Part shown: positions 46,776-59,683 of the stretch, one piece after another
Layout of the letters: the number at the start of each line of letters is the position of its first letter
How positions within the stretch are numbered: position 1 is the stretch's first letter
DNA from: Kurthia huakuii LAM0618
Lineage (GTDB): Bacteria > Bacillota > Bacilli > Bacillales_A > Planococcaceae
Direction: 5' to 3'
DNA: 64,000 bases
Assembly: GCF_000505545.1 (NCBI RefSeq)
Contig: NZ_AYTB01000017.1
Coordinates: 1 to 64,000 of the forward strand
The notes under the pieces: generated by a model
What the model saw: only the letters and a program-made list of their open reading frames with translations
What the model was told of the DNA's origin: nothing
Database searches by the model: none
Translations under genes and position numbers: made by a program

Positions 46776-47102
46776 TTACACCTCATTTAATTTTAGTTTA
46801 TTAATTTTCGTTGAAATAAAATCCCATTTTGCCCAAAAAAGTTTAAGTTGCTGTTCACCAGCCTCATTAAGTGTATAAAATTTTCTCGGTGGACCAATCG
46901 TAGAAGGTTTTTTTTCAATCGTTACATAATTATTTTTTTCAAGGCGCATCGTAATTGTATAAACCGTACCCTCTACAATATCAGAGAAACCAGCCTGCCT
47001 AAGTGTCTCTGTGATTTCGTAACCGTATGTTTCACCGCGACTAATAATTTCGAGTACGCATCCTTCCAATACACCTTTTAGCATCTCCGTTGTGTTTTCC
47101 AT
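46776..47102 (-). CDS. PadR-family transcriptional regulator
   Basis: A 108-residue PadR protein. The winged helix is visible: VLEIISRGETYGYEITETLRQ near residue 16, VEGTVYTITMRLEKNNYV near 40 and GPPRKFYTLNEAGEQQL near 70. The C-terminal dimerisation helix is short (subfamily 2). PadR proteins repress their own operon and release DNA on binding a ligand or partner. GAGGTG precedes ATG 47102. It leads the PadR-DUF1048 pair, and an operator-like repeat overlaps its promoter. Confidence 0.9.
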   Translation of the reverse strand: MENTTEMLKGVLEGCVLEIISRGETYGYEITETLRQAGFSDIVEGTVYTITMRLEKNNYVTIEKKPSTIGPPRKFYTLNEAGEQQLKLFWAKWDFISTKINKLKLNEV

Positions 47103-47132
47103 AAATTACACCTCACATTTCAAGCTATTAAG

Positions 47133-47180
47133 TACTACTTACTACTAACTATATAGTAACACGTAGTAGTGTGATGTAAA
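47133..47180 (-). promoter_or_regulatory. PadR promoter with repeated operator-like sequence
   Basis: On the minus strand, TTTACA (47180-47175), 16 bases and TACTAT (47158-47153) form the promoter. The same stretch holds repeated ACTACT units and the dyad TACTA ... TAGTA around the -10 (for example TACTAC with GTAGTA), a plausible autorepression site. Confidence 0.5.
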
Positions 47181-47694
47181 GGAATTGAACCGTTAATTAT
47201 CACTCTTTTTTATTTTTTAAGTCATTTTACTTATTAAAAAATAAAAAAGAATAAAAAATAAAAAAAAATTAAGTCTATATAGATTAAAAAAGAAAAGTCT
47301 TTTATGAAAAAAATCCCTTATTTAACCTTTAAAAGAAGAAAAATCTAGTTAAAACAGTCGAAAAATAAAAAAATAGCAGAAATTCGATTTTTTTATTTTT
47401 TTTTAAAACTTTTTTAAATAGCCATAAAACGTCATTTTTTATTGAATAACAATAAAAAATAGTAGAAAAACGACATTAATAATCTGAATTTTCTATATAA
47501 ATTACTACGATTTGTAATAAAACGCATCTCTCTTAATCTTTTTGTAATATTTCCGTATTCTATGTCAAAGTTTAGCGTGGTAATCTTATGTCAGCTTAAA
47601 AAAAGCGAGCGCAAACGAAGCGCAGAAAAATATAAGCGTGCAAGACAAGACGTGAAAGTGACAAAACTTAAAAAAAGGTGGAAAATTATTTAAT
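47181..47694. other. Very AT-rich non-coding spacer before the LysM gene
   Basis: About 510 bases made largely of A and T homopolymer runs, with no plausible gene. Near the LysM gene are TGTAAT (47514-47519) and TGTAAT followed by CGTATT five bases on (about 47541-47557), faintly like WalR sites, and a small GC-rich hairpin (GCGAGCGC...GCGC near 47605). Confidence 0.5.
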
Positions 47695-48324
47695 ATGAAA
47701 TCAATCAAAGCTTTAGTAGCCGGAACAACATTAGCCGTAGGATTAGCAGCATTTGCAGGAGCTTCAAATGCGAGCGCACAAACAGCATATACAGTTCAGT
47801 CAGGAGACACTTTAGCAAAGATTTCTCAAAAATATGTTGGTGACTTCTCTCTAGTAAACAGTATTGCTTCAGCAAATGGAATTTCTAACCCTAACATGAT
47901 TTATGTTGGTACGCGTTTAACAATTCCTTCAAAAGGACAAGCTGTGACAAAGACTTCACAAGCCACAACAACTTACAGTGCACCTAAAACACAAACAACT
48001 TATAAAAAACCAGCATATAATACGCAAAAATCTTATACACAAAAATCAACTTATAAAAAACCAGCTACTCAATCATATAAACGTACAGCTTCAGCAGGAT
48101 CTAGCTCAGCTAAAGAATGGATTGCAGGAAAAGAATCAGGTGGTTCATACTCAGCACGTAGCGCAACTGGTAAATACATCGGTCGTTACCAATTAGATAA
48201 ATCATACTTAAACGGTGATTACTCTGCAGCTAACCAAGAACGTGTTGCAAACAACTACGTTAAACAACGTTACGGTTCATGGGAAGCAGCTAAATCTTTC
48301 TGGGTTAAAAACGGTTGGTACTAG
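47695..48324 (+). CDS. Secreted LysM protein with Apf-like C-terminal domain
   Basis: The 209-residue protein has a signal peptide (cleavage after NASA near residue 28), then one LysM domain (YTVQSGDTLAKISQKYV, about 32-78) for peptidoglycan binding. A Thr/Gln/Lys-rich linker with YKKPA repeats follows. The C-terminal 70-residue domain has KEWIAGKESGGSYSARSATG, and NQERVANNYVKQRYGSWEAA. That domain matches aggregation-promoting-factor/transglycosylase-like proteins, so it may cut or bind peptidoglycan. The catalytic Glu would be that in GKESGG. AAAGGTGG lies about 13 bases before ATG 47695, a long spacing. Confidence 0.88.
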   Translation: MKSIKALVAGTTLAVGLAAFAGASNASAQTAYTVQSGDTLAKISQKYVGDFSLVNSIASANGISNPNMIYVGTRLTIPSKGQAVTKTSQATTTYSAPKTQTTYKKPAYNTQKSYTQKSTYKKPATQSYKRTASAGSSSAKEWIAGKESGGSYSARSATGKYIGRYQLDKSYLNGDYSAANQERVANNYVKQRYGSWEAAKSFWVKNGWY

Positions 48325-48342
48325 GAAGTAGTCTAGTAATTT

Positions 48343-48482
48343 AAAGAGACTGGGACATACGTGTAAAAATACCAACTCAGATGAGCATAAGAAAAACCGG
48401 AATCGTGCTGTGGCGCGGTTCCGGTTTTTTGTTGCGAACCTTAAAAAAGGAAAATGAACTGTTTTGTCCCAGCCTCTTTTTT
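48343..48482 (+). repeat. Interspersed structured repeat, copy 3 (complete)
   Basis: Arms AAAGAGACTGGGAC and GTCCCAGCCTCTTT close the element; the inner stem AACCGGAATCGTGC / GCGCGGTTCCGGTT with loop TGTG is identical to copy 2. The middle differs (AAAATACCAACTCAGATGAG). It sits just after the LysM gene and ends in T, so it may serve as its terminator. Confidence 0.9.
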
Positions 48483-48549
48483 GTGTCGTTTATCGTTATT
48501 TTCAACGGGTATTAAATAGGTAAATGTCTAGATAAAGGGTGAAGTATGC

Positions 48550-49362
48550 ATGGAATTTCAAATGAATTATTTTGTGACGAGTGACCACGCAACACTTTCT
48601 TATTTTGATATCGGCGAAGGACAGCCGGTTGTGTTAATTGCAGGATACGGCGGTAATGCAAAATCTTGGTTTAATCAAGTAGAAGCGCTACTTGCATATG
48701 GCGGTTTTCGCATCATTGGTTTTGACCGACGTAATCATGGTGCCTCACAAAATGTAAGCTATGGGCAGCATATTGCGCGTCACGGGGAAGATTTACATCA
48801 TTTATTAGAGTTACTCGAGCTAAGGAAACCTATTTTGATAGGGCATTCGCAAGGAATGTCTACTATATATGCTTATATCATGCTCCATAGTGTGAAAAAT
48901 GTGCGCGCCATCATGTCTGTTGACCAAACACCAAAAATGATTAATGATAAAACGTGGAAGTATGGTATGTATGATGTGACATATGATAATTTTAACGAGA
49001 CATTAACACGTGATTTACCGGAAACGACATTCAAAGATATTGATATTGTTATTCGCGAAAAGCTGGCACATTATAAAAAGCAAGATCATCAATTCGATTA
49101 CATCGCTACAAAGCCATTATTGTTTAATCACTTCTTTGAAAATTGGCTAGATATGTTGCCGCGTATTACGGTACCGATATTATTTGTTGGCTGTGAGCAT
49201 AGTGCGTATTGGTCGCATCAACATGCTGAAGAATGTGCAAAGTATGTGCAAACGGGGCATTTCTATATATTTGAAACATCAGGACATCTGCCGCATTTAG
49301 AAGATCCTGTCGAATTTAATAAAATGTTGCTGGCATTTGTTGATCAGTATGCCAGCGCATAA
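48550..49362 (+). CDS. Alpha/beta hydrolase
   Basis: The 270-residue cytoplasmic protein has the alpha/beta-hydrolase fold: oxyanion loop VLIAGYGGNAKSWF near residue 28, FDRRNHGAS near 57, nucleophile elbow GHSQGMS near 98 and the catalytic His in SGHLPHLEDP near 250. ATG 48550 follows AAGGGTGAAG; another ATG four bases earlier is out of frame. The substrate is unknown. It stands alone between the repeat element and a bidirectional terminator. Confidence 0.85.
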   Translation: MEFQMNYFVTSDHATLSYFDIGEGQPVVLIAGYGGNAKSWFNQVEALLAYGGFRIIGFDRRNHGASQNVSYGQHIARHGEDLHHLLELLELRKPILIGHSQGMSTIYAYIMLHSVKNVRAIMSVDQTPKMINDKTWKYGMYDVTYDNFNETLTRDLPETTFKDIDIVIREKLAHYKKQDHQFDYIATKPLLFNHFFENWLDMLPRITVPILFVGCEHSAYWSHQHAEECAKYVQTGHFYIFETSGHLPHLEDPVEFNKMLLAFVDQYASA

Positions 49363-49364
49363 AA

Positions 49365-49401
49365 AAAGAGGTCCCCTTCATATGAGGAGGCCTCTTTTTT
49401 A
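49365..49401. terminator. Bidirectional terminator, hydrolase / pentapeptide protein
   Basis: AAAGAGGTCCCCTTCAT and ATGAGGAGGCCTCTTT pair with one mismatch between convergent genes, with A and T tracts outside. Confidence 0.82.
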
Positions 49402-50022
49402 ATATTTAATTGTGACACCGAGTGGAGGAAGAAGACTGGCTGCTTGGTCAAAACGGATTGTCAGGCCACGCAATGCATCAGCGTCAATTTGAATATGCTC
49501 AAATTCACATGTAGAAAGGTCGATTCCTTTAAACGATGTTTCTGCAAAATCACTGTCATGTAACTCACAATAGTTAAAGAGCACATCACCTAGCGTCACA
49601 TAACGGAACAGTGTTTCCTTTAATTCGCATTTGCTAAATTGACATTCTTTAAATTTACTGTCGGAAAATTGCCCATAGTTGATAATCGAATCAAAGAAGC
49701 CAACATGTTTCATCGTCGTTTGTAAAAATTCAGTACCAAGTAGCTTAGCTTGATAAAATTCAGTGCGATACAAAATCGCGCTATGAAATAAAACATTTGA
49801 TAAATCACATTTCTTAAATACGACATCAAGCACCTCAAAGTTTGAAAAATCACATTCTTGGAACTGACAGTTTTCAAAGAGCACATCGTGTAGTTGGTTT
49901 GTTGAGTCGTCCCACATAATGACGCATTCAATAAAGTGTGTAGGCTCGATAATATCACTTAACCAAATGCGCTTGTCTGAAATTATTTGTGTATATTTTG
50001 CTGATGGTGCAGTGTAATGCAT
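49399..50022 (-). CDS. Pentapeptide-repeat protein
   Basis: The 207-residue protein has many tandem A(D/N)LXX-type pentapeptides between about residues 45 and 180 (CQFQECDFSNFEVLDVVFKK, CDLSNVLFHSAIL and so on), which form a right-handed quadrilateral beta-helix. Some members mimic DNA and protect gyrase from quinolones (Qnr); others have no known role. GGAGGAAG precedes ATG 50022. No neighbour suggests a function; a Qnr-like role cannot be claimed from sequence. Confidence 0.82.
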   Translation of the reverse strand: MHYTAPSAKYTQIISDKRIWLSDIIEPTHFIECVIMWDDSTNQLHDVLFENCQFQECDFSNFEVLDVVFKKCDLSNVLFHSAILYRTEFYQAKLLGTEFLQTTMKHVGFFDSIINYGQFSDSKFKECQFSKCELKETLFRYVTLGDVLFNYCELHDSDFAETSFKGIDLSTCEFEHIQIDADALRGLTIRFDQAASLLPPLGVTIKY

Positions 50023-50132
50023 ATAAACTTCCTCCTTCTAAACTATTTTCTTTAATTAGTACTAATTTTGCTCAAAAAATGCAAGAGATAATCACTTTAT
50101 CGTTTAGGTAATTAGAAAATATTAGTAATTCA

Positions 50133-50166
50133 CGAACTATAATATTAAAAAAATAATAAATGTTCG
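50133..50166 (+). promoter_or_regulatory. Paired PurBox-like sites before the purine permease
   Basis: CACGAACTAT (CGAAC at 50133-50137) and AATGTTCGTG (GTTCG at 50162-50166) are mirror-image PurR half-sites, cores 29 bases apart. The pur operon promoter has the same pair with the same 29-base offset. The pair lies just upstream of the -35 box. Confidence 0.65.
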
Positions 50167-50175
50167 TGAAATGTA

Positions 50176-50204
50176 TTGAAAGGACATAAAAGTCGTGTTA
50201 TATT
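50176..50204 (+). promoter_or_regulatory. Promoter of the purine permease gene
   Basis: TTGAAA (50176-50181), 17 bases, TATATT (50199-50204). It follows the PurBox-like pair and precedes the riboswitch. Confidence 0.6.
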
Positions 50205-50222
50205 AGCACTGTAATCAAATAA

Positions 50223-50378
50223 CGTCGTCGTATAAAATCGAGAATAAGGCTCGAAAGTTTCTACCAAATCACCGTAAATGATTTGACTACGATTGAAGGA
50301 ACAACGCGTTTCTTCTCTCTGCACTTGCAGAAATCGTTGAGGTATACGGCAAAAACTGTCGCATACCTCTTTTCTTTT
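50223..50378 (+). promoter_or_regulatory. Guanine riboswitch and terminator before the permease
   Basis: P1 is formed by CGTCGTA near 50226-50232 with TACGATTG (50288-50295). P2 is TCGAG/CTCGA and P3 AAATC/GATTT; the core TTTCTACC, CCGTAAATG and GACTACG is present. C at the specificity position predicts guanine/hypoxanthine. The terminator is GAGGTATACGGC with GTCGCATACCTC (50339-50369) and T-rich sequence. Confidence 0.93.
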
Positions 50379-50411
50379 TTTCCAAAGACGACATCGGAGG
50401 AATTAAGTATC

Positions 50412-51722
50412 ATGAAAAAATATTTCCAATTTGATGAGCTTGGCACAACGTATGGCCGAGAAATCATTGGGGGTGTCACAACATTCTTAGCAATGGCGTA
50501 TATTTTAGCGGTTAACCCACTAATTTTAGCTGATGCGGGGATGGATAAAGGCGCTGTATTCGTAGCAACTGCTCTTGCAGCCATCGTAGGTTCGTTAATT
50601 ATGGGGGTTCTTGCGAAATTCCCAATCGCACTTGCACCAGGTATGGGCTTAAATGCTTTCTTTGCTTATACTGTTGTATTAACATACGGTATCCCATGGC
50701 AAACTGGTTTAACAGGCGTATTCTTCTCAGGTATTATTTTTATTCTTTTATCATTAACAGGTGTTCGTGAAACAATTATTAATGCGATTCCACAACAATT
50801 AAAATACGCGGTATCAGCAGGTATCGGTTTGTTTATTACATTCGTTGGTTTAAAAGGTGCCGGTATTATTGTTGCTGATGAGGCAACATTAGTAACATTA
50901 GGCGACTTTACAGAAGGAAGCGTATTATTAGCAGTCTTTGGTATCGTTCTAGCGGTTGTTTTCTTAACGAAAAAAGTAAGTGGCGGTATTTTCTTCACAA
51001 TTGTTATTACGGCAATCGTTGGTATGGTAACGGGTGTTGTTAAAACACCAGATGCAATCGTTTCAGCTGTACCGAGTGTTTCTTCAACATTTGGTGTAGC
51101 GCTTGATCCAATCATTAACGATTTTGGTTCACTATTAAACACACAATTTTTAATCGTTGTGTTAACATTCTTATTCGTTGATTTCTTTGATACAGCTGGC
51201 ACGTTAATGGCTGTAGCAGATAAAGCAGGCTTAATTCGTAAAGATGGTACAATGCCACGCGCAGGTCGTGCATTAATGGCCGATGCACTTGGTACAACAA
51301 TCGGTTCATTATTTGGTACATCAACTACGACTGCTTATGTTGAATCAACTTCAGGCGTAGCAGCAGGTGCACGTTCAGGTTTCTCTTCTGTAGTCGTAGC
51401 TATTTTGTTTGCGCTATCGTTATTCTTCTTCCCGTTATTAGATGTTTTAACAAGCGCAGTAACTGCACCAGCATTAGTAATGGTCGGTGTACTGATGGTG
51501 TCATCATTACGCTTAATTGAATGGAATGACTTTGAAATCGCTGTTCCGGCATTTTTAACAATGTTTATGATGCCACTAGGCTACAGTATTGCGACTGGTA
51601 TCGCAGTAGGTTTCATTTTCTACCCAATCACAATGATTTTAGCAGGTCGTCGTAAAGAAGTTCATCCATTAATGTATGCAATGTTCTTTGTGTTCTTGGC
51701 TTACTTTATCTGGGTACGATAA
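50412..51722 (+). CDS. pbuG: NCS2-family purine permease (PbuG-like)
   Basis: The 436-residue membrane protein has about 13 helices and the AzgA/PbuG signatures: TTYGREIIGGVTTFLAMAYI near the start, ALAPGMGLNAFFAYTVV near residue 78, FVDFFDTAGTLM near 257 and GTSTTTAYVESTSGVAAGAR near 303. It imports hypoxanthine and guanine with protons. GGAGG lies 11 bases before ATG 50412. Control by a guanine riboswitch and PurBox-like pair supports the substrate call. It stands alone. Confidence 0.92.
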   Translation: MKKYFQFDELGTTYGREIIGGVTTFLAMAYILAVNPLILADAGMDKGAVFVATALAAIVGSLIMGVLAKFPIALAPGMGLNAFFAYTVVLTYGIPWQTGLTGVFFSGIIFILLSLTGVRETIINAIPQQLKYAVSAGIGLFITFVGLKGAGIIVADEATLVTLGDFTEGSVLLAVFGIVLAVVFLTKKVSGGIFFTIVITAIVGMVTGVVKTPDAIVSAVPSVSSTFGVALDPIINDFGSLLNTQFLIVVLTFLFVDFFDTAGTLMAVADKAGLIRKDGTMPRAGRALMADALGTTIGSLFGTSTTTAYVESTSGVAAGARSGFSSVVVAILFALSLFFFPLLDVLTSAVTAPALVMVGVLMVSSLRLIEWNDFEIAVPAFLTMFMMPLGYSIATGIAVGFIFYPITMILAGRRKEVHPLMYAMFFVFLAYFIWVR

Positions 51723-51734
51723 GAGGGAAAATAA

Positions 51735-51774
51735 AAATCAGGAAGCGCAGTAAAATGTGCTTCCTGATTTTTTT
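51735..51774 (+). terminator. Terminator of the purine permease gene
   Basis: AAATCAGGAAGC pairs perfectly with GCTTCCTGATTT, followed by T. Confidence 0.88.
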
Positions 51775-51879
51775 GTTTAATTGATAGAAGAAAAAATGTT
51801 GAAATAGATAATGAAGTTTGTGATGTAGTGAACAAATCATTATATTCTATAGAAGAAAGAGAAAAGGAAAAGAAAATTG

Positions 51880-52059
51880 TTGACAGGTTATAAAACAGGT
51901 AGTATAGTAGAAAACGTTGATTGGCAAGCAGTGTTATAAAAAATGATTGACAAGCCTGGAAACAATTGTTATTATATAAAATTTGTGTAAACAACAAAAC
52001 ATCATAAAAAAACTTTTTTAAAAAAGTTGTTGACTTCTGAAAAGTTATGATGATATAAT
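51880..52059 (+). promoter_or_regulatory. Three tandem promoters of the rRNA operon
   Basis: P1: TTGACA (51880-51885) and TATAGT (51903-51908), 17-bp spacer. P2: TTGACA (51947-51952) and TATTAT (51970-51975), 17-bp spacer. P3: TTGACT (52030-52035) and TATAAT (52054-52059), 18-bp spacer. Tandem promoters upstream of 16S are usual for highly expressed rRNA operons. The leader 52060-52207 contains the conserved CTTGAAAACTGAACAAGC segment. Confidence 0.75.
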
Positions 52060-52207
52060 AAATGAGTCGTTAAGATAACGGCGAACGACATGAACCTTGA
52101 AAACTGAACAAGCAAGATGTAATCACAATAAATTCGGTTCAATAAGAATCGAAAAAAATGTTATCAAGCAAGATAACGCTAGCAAAGCAAATGAGCTTTC
52201 AAACACT

Positions 52208-56884
<4,677 letters not shown>

Positions 56885-57000
56885 ATATACTTTCATGTCA
56901 CATTTTATCCAGTTTTGAAAGAACAATTCTTTCAAGGAACTTACGCTAAGTTCACAACGTCCATGTTGTAACGCGTAAGTCAGTACATCCTTGTACGTAA

Positions 57001-57117
<117 letters not shown>

Positions 57118-57122
57118 ACACG

Positions 57123-57152
57123 AAGTACCGATTTTTATCGGTGCTTTTTTTG
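57123..57152 (+). terminator. Terminator of the complete rRNA operon
   Basis: AAGTACCGAT and ATCGGTGCTT pair with one G-T pair, followed by T. The stem sequence differs from the terminator of the first rRNA operon at 42-70. Confidence 0.82.
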
Positions 57153-57288
57153 TGCGTTAAAAAAATATTTTTTACTTTTTTCTATGAGCTACTATTATTA
57201 GAAAATTTTGACTTCCTTCTATTATATAGCGAAAATGTGCGTTTTTTCACATGAACCTTAAAATATCAGAAAATTGAAATAAGTGGTA

Positions 57289-57317
57289 TTGACAGTGAAA
57301 ACATCCTCTCGTAATAT
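57289..57317 (+). promoter_or_regulatory. Promoter of the malic enzyme gene
   Basis: TTGACA (57289-57294), 17 bases, TAATAT (57312-57317), about 45 bases before the start codon. Confidence 0.65.
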
Positions 57318-57362
57318 ATGGAGCTATCAACGGAAAATGAAAAATTGGAATGAGGGATGAAC

Positions 57363-58568
57363 ATGAAGGAAGCGTTGAAGAGAGAAGCATTAACATTGCA
57401 TGAAAAGTTTAGAGGGAAACTAACGGTAGAGGCGAGTGTTCCCGTAGAGAGTGTAAAAGAGTTGAGTTTAGTCTATTCACCTGGAGTAGCGGCGCCATGT
57501 TTAGAAATCCAACAAGACGTGACAAAAGCGTATACGTATACGATGAAAGGCAATTTCGTCGGCGTTGTGTCAGATGGTACAGCGGTGCTTGGATTAGGAG
57601 ACATTGGTCCCGAAGCTGCAATGCCGGTAATGGAAGGAAAAGCGCTCCTTTTAAAACAGTTTGCAGGAATTGATGCGGTGCCAATTTGTTTAGATACGAA
57701 GGACACGGATGAAATTGTCCAAATTGTACGTGCATTAGCTCCTACATTTGGAGCGATTAATTTAGAAGATATTTCGGCACCACGTTGCTTTGAAATTGAA
57801 GCTCGTCTGCAGGATCTGGGTATTCCGGTGTTTCATGATGATCAGCATGGTACAGCGATTGTTGTTGGTGCAGGACTGATCAATGCATTAAAAATTGTCG
57901 GCAAGCAGAAGGAGCAAGTGCGAGTTGTTATTAACGGCGCAGGTGCGGCAGGTGTTGCGATTTTAAAAATGTTATTGTCATTAGGTTATCAAGGTTCTAA
58001 TATTGTTGTTTGCGATTCAAAAGGAATTATATATGAAGGGCGTAAAGAGGGGATGAATTCGGAGAAGGAATATGTAGCATTGTGGAGTAATACAAATAAC
58101 TTACAAGGCTCTCTTGAAGAAGCTGTAGTCAATGCGGATATTTTTATCGGCGTGTCGGCACCAAATGTATTGACAGAAAAAATGATTGCGACGATGAATG
58201 TCGATCCAATTGTTTTTGCGCTAGCAAACCCAGATCCTGAAGTAACATATGAAAATGCGGTTGCTTGGGGAACGAAAGTGATTGCGACGGGGCGCTCGGA
58301 TTATCCAAACCAAATTAACAATATGCTCGCATTCCCTGGTATTTTCCGTGGGGCACTAGATGTTCAAGCGACGGCGATTACCGAGGGGATGAAACTTGCA
58401 GCGATTGAAGCGATTGCAAATCTCGTAACGAGTGAGCAATTAGCGGCTGGAACAGTTGTACCGAATGTTTTTGAAACGGACGTAACGGAGGCAGTAGCGC
58501 ATGCAGTTAGACATTGTGCCTATGCAACAGGTATCGCAAAAGCGAAAATTCCGGTATTTGCAAAATAA
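57363..58568 (+). CDS. NAD(P)-dependent malic enzyme
   Basis: The 401-residue enzyme oxidatively decarboxylates malate to pyruvate. The short bacterial form is recognised by VYSPGVAAPC near residue 38, GDIGPEAAMPVMEGKALLLK near 80 (catalytic Lys), FHDDQHGTAIV near 155 (metal-binding Asp pair) and the NAD-binding GAGAAGVAI near 190. ATG 57363 lies seven bases after TGAGGG; ATG 57357 is too close to it. The gene has its own promoter and terminator just after the rRNA operon. NAD versus NADP preference cannot be told. Confidence 0.92.
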   Translation: MKEALKREALTLHEKFRGKLTVEASVPVESVKELSLVYSPGVAAPCLEIQQDVTKAYTYTMKGNFVGVVSDGTAVLGLGDIGPEAAMPVMEGKALLLKQFAGIDAVPICLDTKDTDEIVQIVRALAPTFGAINLEDISAPRCFEIEARLQDLGIPVFHDDQHGTAIVVGAGLINALKIVGKQKEQVRVVINGAGAAGVAILKMLLSLGYQGSNIVVCDSKGIIYEGRKEGMNSEKEYVALWSNTNNLQGSLEEAVVNADIFIGVSAPNVLTEKMIATMNVDPIVFALANPDPEVTYENAVAWGTKVIATGRSDYPNQINNMLAFPGIFRGALDVQATAITEGMKLAAIEAIANLVTSEQLAAGTVVPNVFETDVTEAVAHAVRHCAYATGIAKAKIPVFAK

Positions 58569-58583
58569 TAAATGGTTTTGTTA

Positions 58584-58620
58584 AAAAGAGCGTCAGTTAT
58601 GTGAAACCGGCGCTCTTTTA
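58584..58620 (+). terminator. Terminator of the malic enzyme gene
   Basis: AAAAAGAGCG and CGCTCTTTT form the stem around an imperfect inner part, ending in T. Confidence 0.7.
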
Positions 58621-58682
58621 GTTGTTTTTCGGTACAATAAACGGTAAGGTAATGGCAAAGAGTTATAAGGAAGTGTACAAGT

Positions 58683-58874
58683 TTGGCAAAGAAAACCGTA
58701 TGGTATGAAGTAGAAGAAAATGAAACAATTAGCGAATGTTTGGATAGAATGCAGAAAGATGGTTATATGCCAGCAGCGCGTAAAGAAGAGCCATTGTTTG
58801 AGATGATTGACGGCAATCCTGTTCCGGTTCGCCAATTGATTAAATTCAAAGGTGTTTTAGTTGAAAGTGATTAA
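58683..58874 (+). CDS. NETI-motif protein
   Basis: The 63-residue protein has the Firmicute-specific NETI motif near residue 12 (VEENETISECLDRMQKDGYM) and the ending VRQLIKFKGVLVESD. The family is found upstream of purE in many Bacillales (YebG in B. subtilis); its role is unknown. It starts at TTG 58683 after AAGGAAG. It precedes the pur promoter in the same direction. Confidence 0.88.
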   Translation: MAKKTVWYEVEENETISECLDRMQKDGYMPAARKEEPLFEMIDGNPVPVRQLIKFKGVLVESD

Positions 58875-58886
58875 AAATAGATAAAA

Positions 58887-58930
58887 AATACGAACGATTA
58901 AAAAAATTAAAATTTAATTGTTCGTTTTTT
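58887..58930 (+). promoter_or_regulatory. Paired PurBox-like sites of the pur operon (also possible terminator)
   Basis: ATACGAACGATT (CGAAC 58891-58895) and AATTGTTCGTTT (GTTCG 58920-58924) are mirror images with cores 29 bases apart, as before the permease gene. They fit two divergent PurR boxes just upstream of the -35. The same palindrome with its T run could also end transcription of the NETI gene. Confidence 0.65.
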
Positions 58931-58931
58931 A

Positions 58932-58960
58932 TTGACTTCTTTCCGTAGCGTTGTTAGAAT
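58932..58960 (+). promoter_or_regulatory. Promoter of the purine biosynthesis operon
   Basis: TTGACT (58932-58937), 17 bases, TAGAAT (58955-58960). The -35 directly follows the second PurBox-like site; the riboswitch starts about 18 bases downstream. Confidence 0.72.
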
Positions 58961-58978
58961 GGCAATGAAAACAATATA

Positions 58979-59170
58979 TCCCACATATATGCTAGAGGAT
59001 TGGCTCTAGTGTCTCTACCCGACACCGTAAATGTTGGACTATGCGGGAAAGCAAGCACTTAGGAATATTGCGCTGAGTTCACAGAGGTGAGCTTACTGCT
59101 TTCGTTGATCCTTGAGTAACTGGCTTTTCCACATATGTGTGTAGAGCTTAGGTTATTTGGGGATTTTTTA
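58979..59170 (+). promoter_or_regulatory. Guanine riboswitch and terminator before purE
   Basis: P1 is TCCCACATA with TATGCGGGA; the core is GTGTCTCTACCCGACACCGT and AAATGTTGGACTATG, with the guanine-specific C in GACTATG. A terminator-like stem pairs ATCCTTGAGTAAC (59108-59120) with GTTATTTGGGGAT (59152-59164) over 13 bp with several G-U pairs, followed by T. Guanine should reduce transcription of the pur operon. Confidence 0.94.
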
Positions 59171-59194
59171 TTTGTCCAAAGGAGCGTATATAAG

Positions 59195-59683
59195 ATGAAT
59201 CCGAAAATTGGTGTCATTATGGGAAGTTCTAGCGATTGGGAAACGATGAAGCATGCATGCGACATTTTAGATGAGCTAGCAATTCCTTATGAAAAACGAG
59301 TAGTATCCGCACATCGTACTCCTGATTTAATGTTTGAATATGCTGAGGGAGCTCGTGAACGTGGAATCGAAGTAATCATTGCAGGTGCAGGTGGCGCAGC
59401 GCATTTACCAGGTATGGTTGCTGCGAAAACAACATTACCGGTTATTGGTGTGCCGGTTCAGTCTCGCGCATTAAATGGTTTAGATTCATTACTTTCAATT
59501 GTCCAAATGCCTGGTGGTGTACCAGTAGCAACAGTGGCGATTGGTAAAGCTGGCGCAACAAACGCTGGTTTACTAGCAGCACAAATTTTATCAACGACAG
59601 ACAAAGCGATTACAGATAAATTAGAAGCACGTCGTTTAGAAATGAAAGCAAAAGCGATGGAAAGCACAGGTGACTTACAGTGA
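59195..59683 (+). CDS. purE: N5-carboxyaminoimidazole ribonucleotide mutase PurE
   Basis: The 162-residue class I PurE converts N5-CAIR to CAIR. Signatures are [12 protein letters not shown] near residue 8, VSAHRTPD near 40 and [13 protein letters not shown] near 70. ATG 59195 follows AAAGGAG; earlier in-frame codons fall in the leader. First gene of purEKBCSQL; its stop overlaps the purK start (GTGA). Confidence 0.97.
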   Translation: MNPKIGVIMGSSSDWETMKHACDILDELAIPYEKRVVSAHRTPDLMFEYAEGARERGIEVIIAGAGGAAHLPGMVAAKTTLPVIGVPVQSRALNGLDSLLSIVQMPGGVPVATVAIGKAGATNAGLLAAQILSTTDKAITDKLEARRLEMKAKAMESTGDLQ

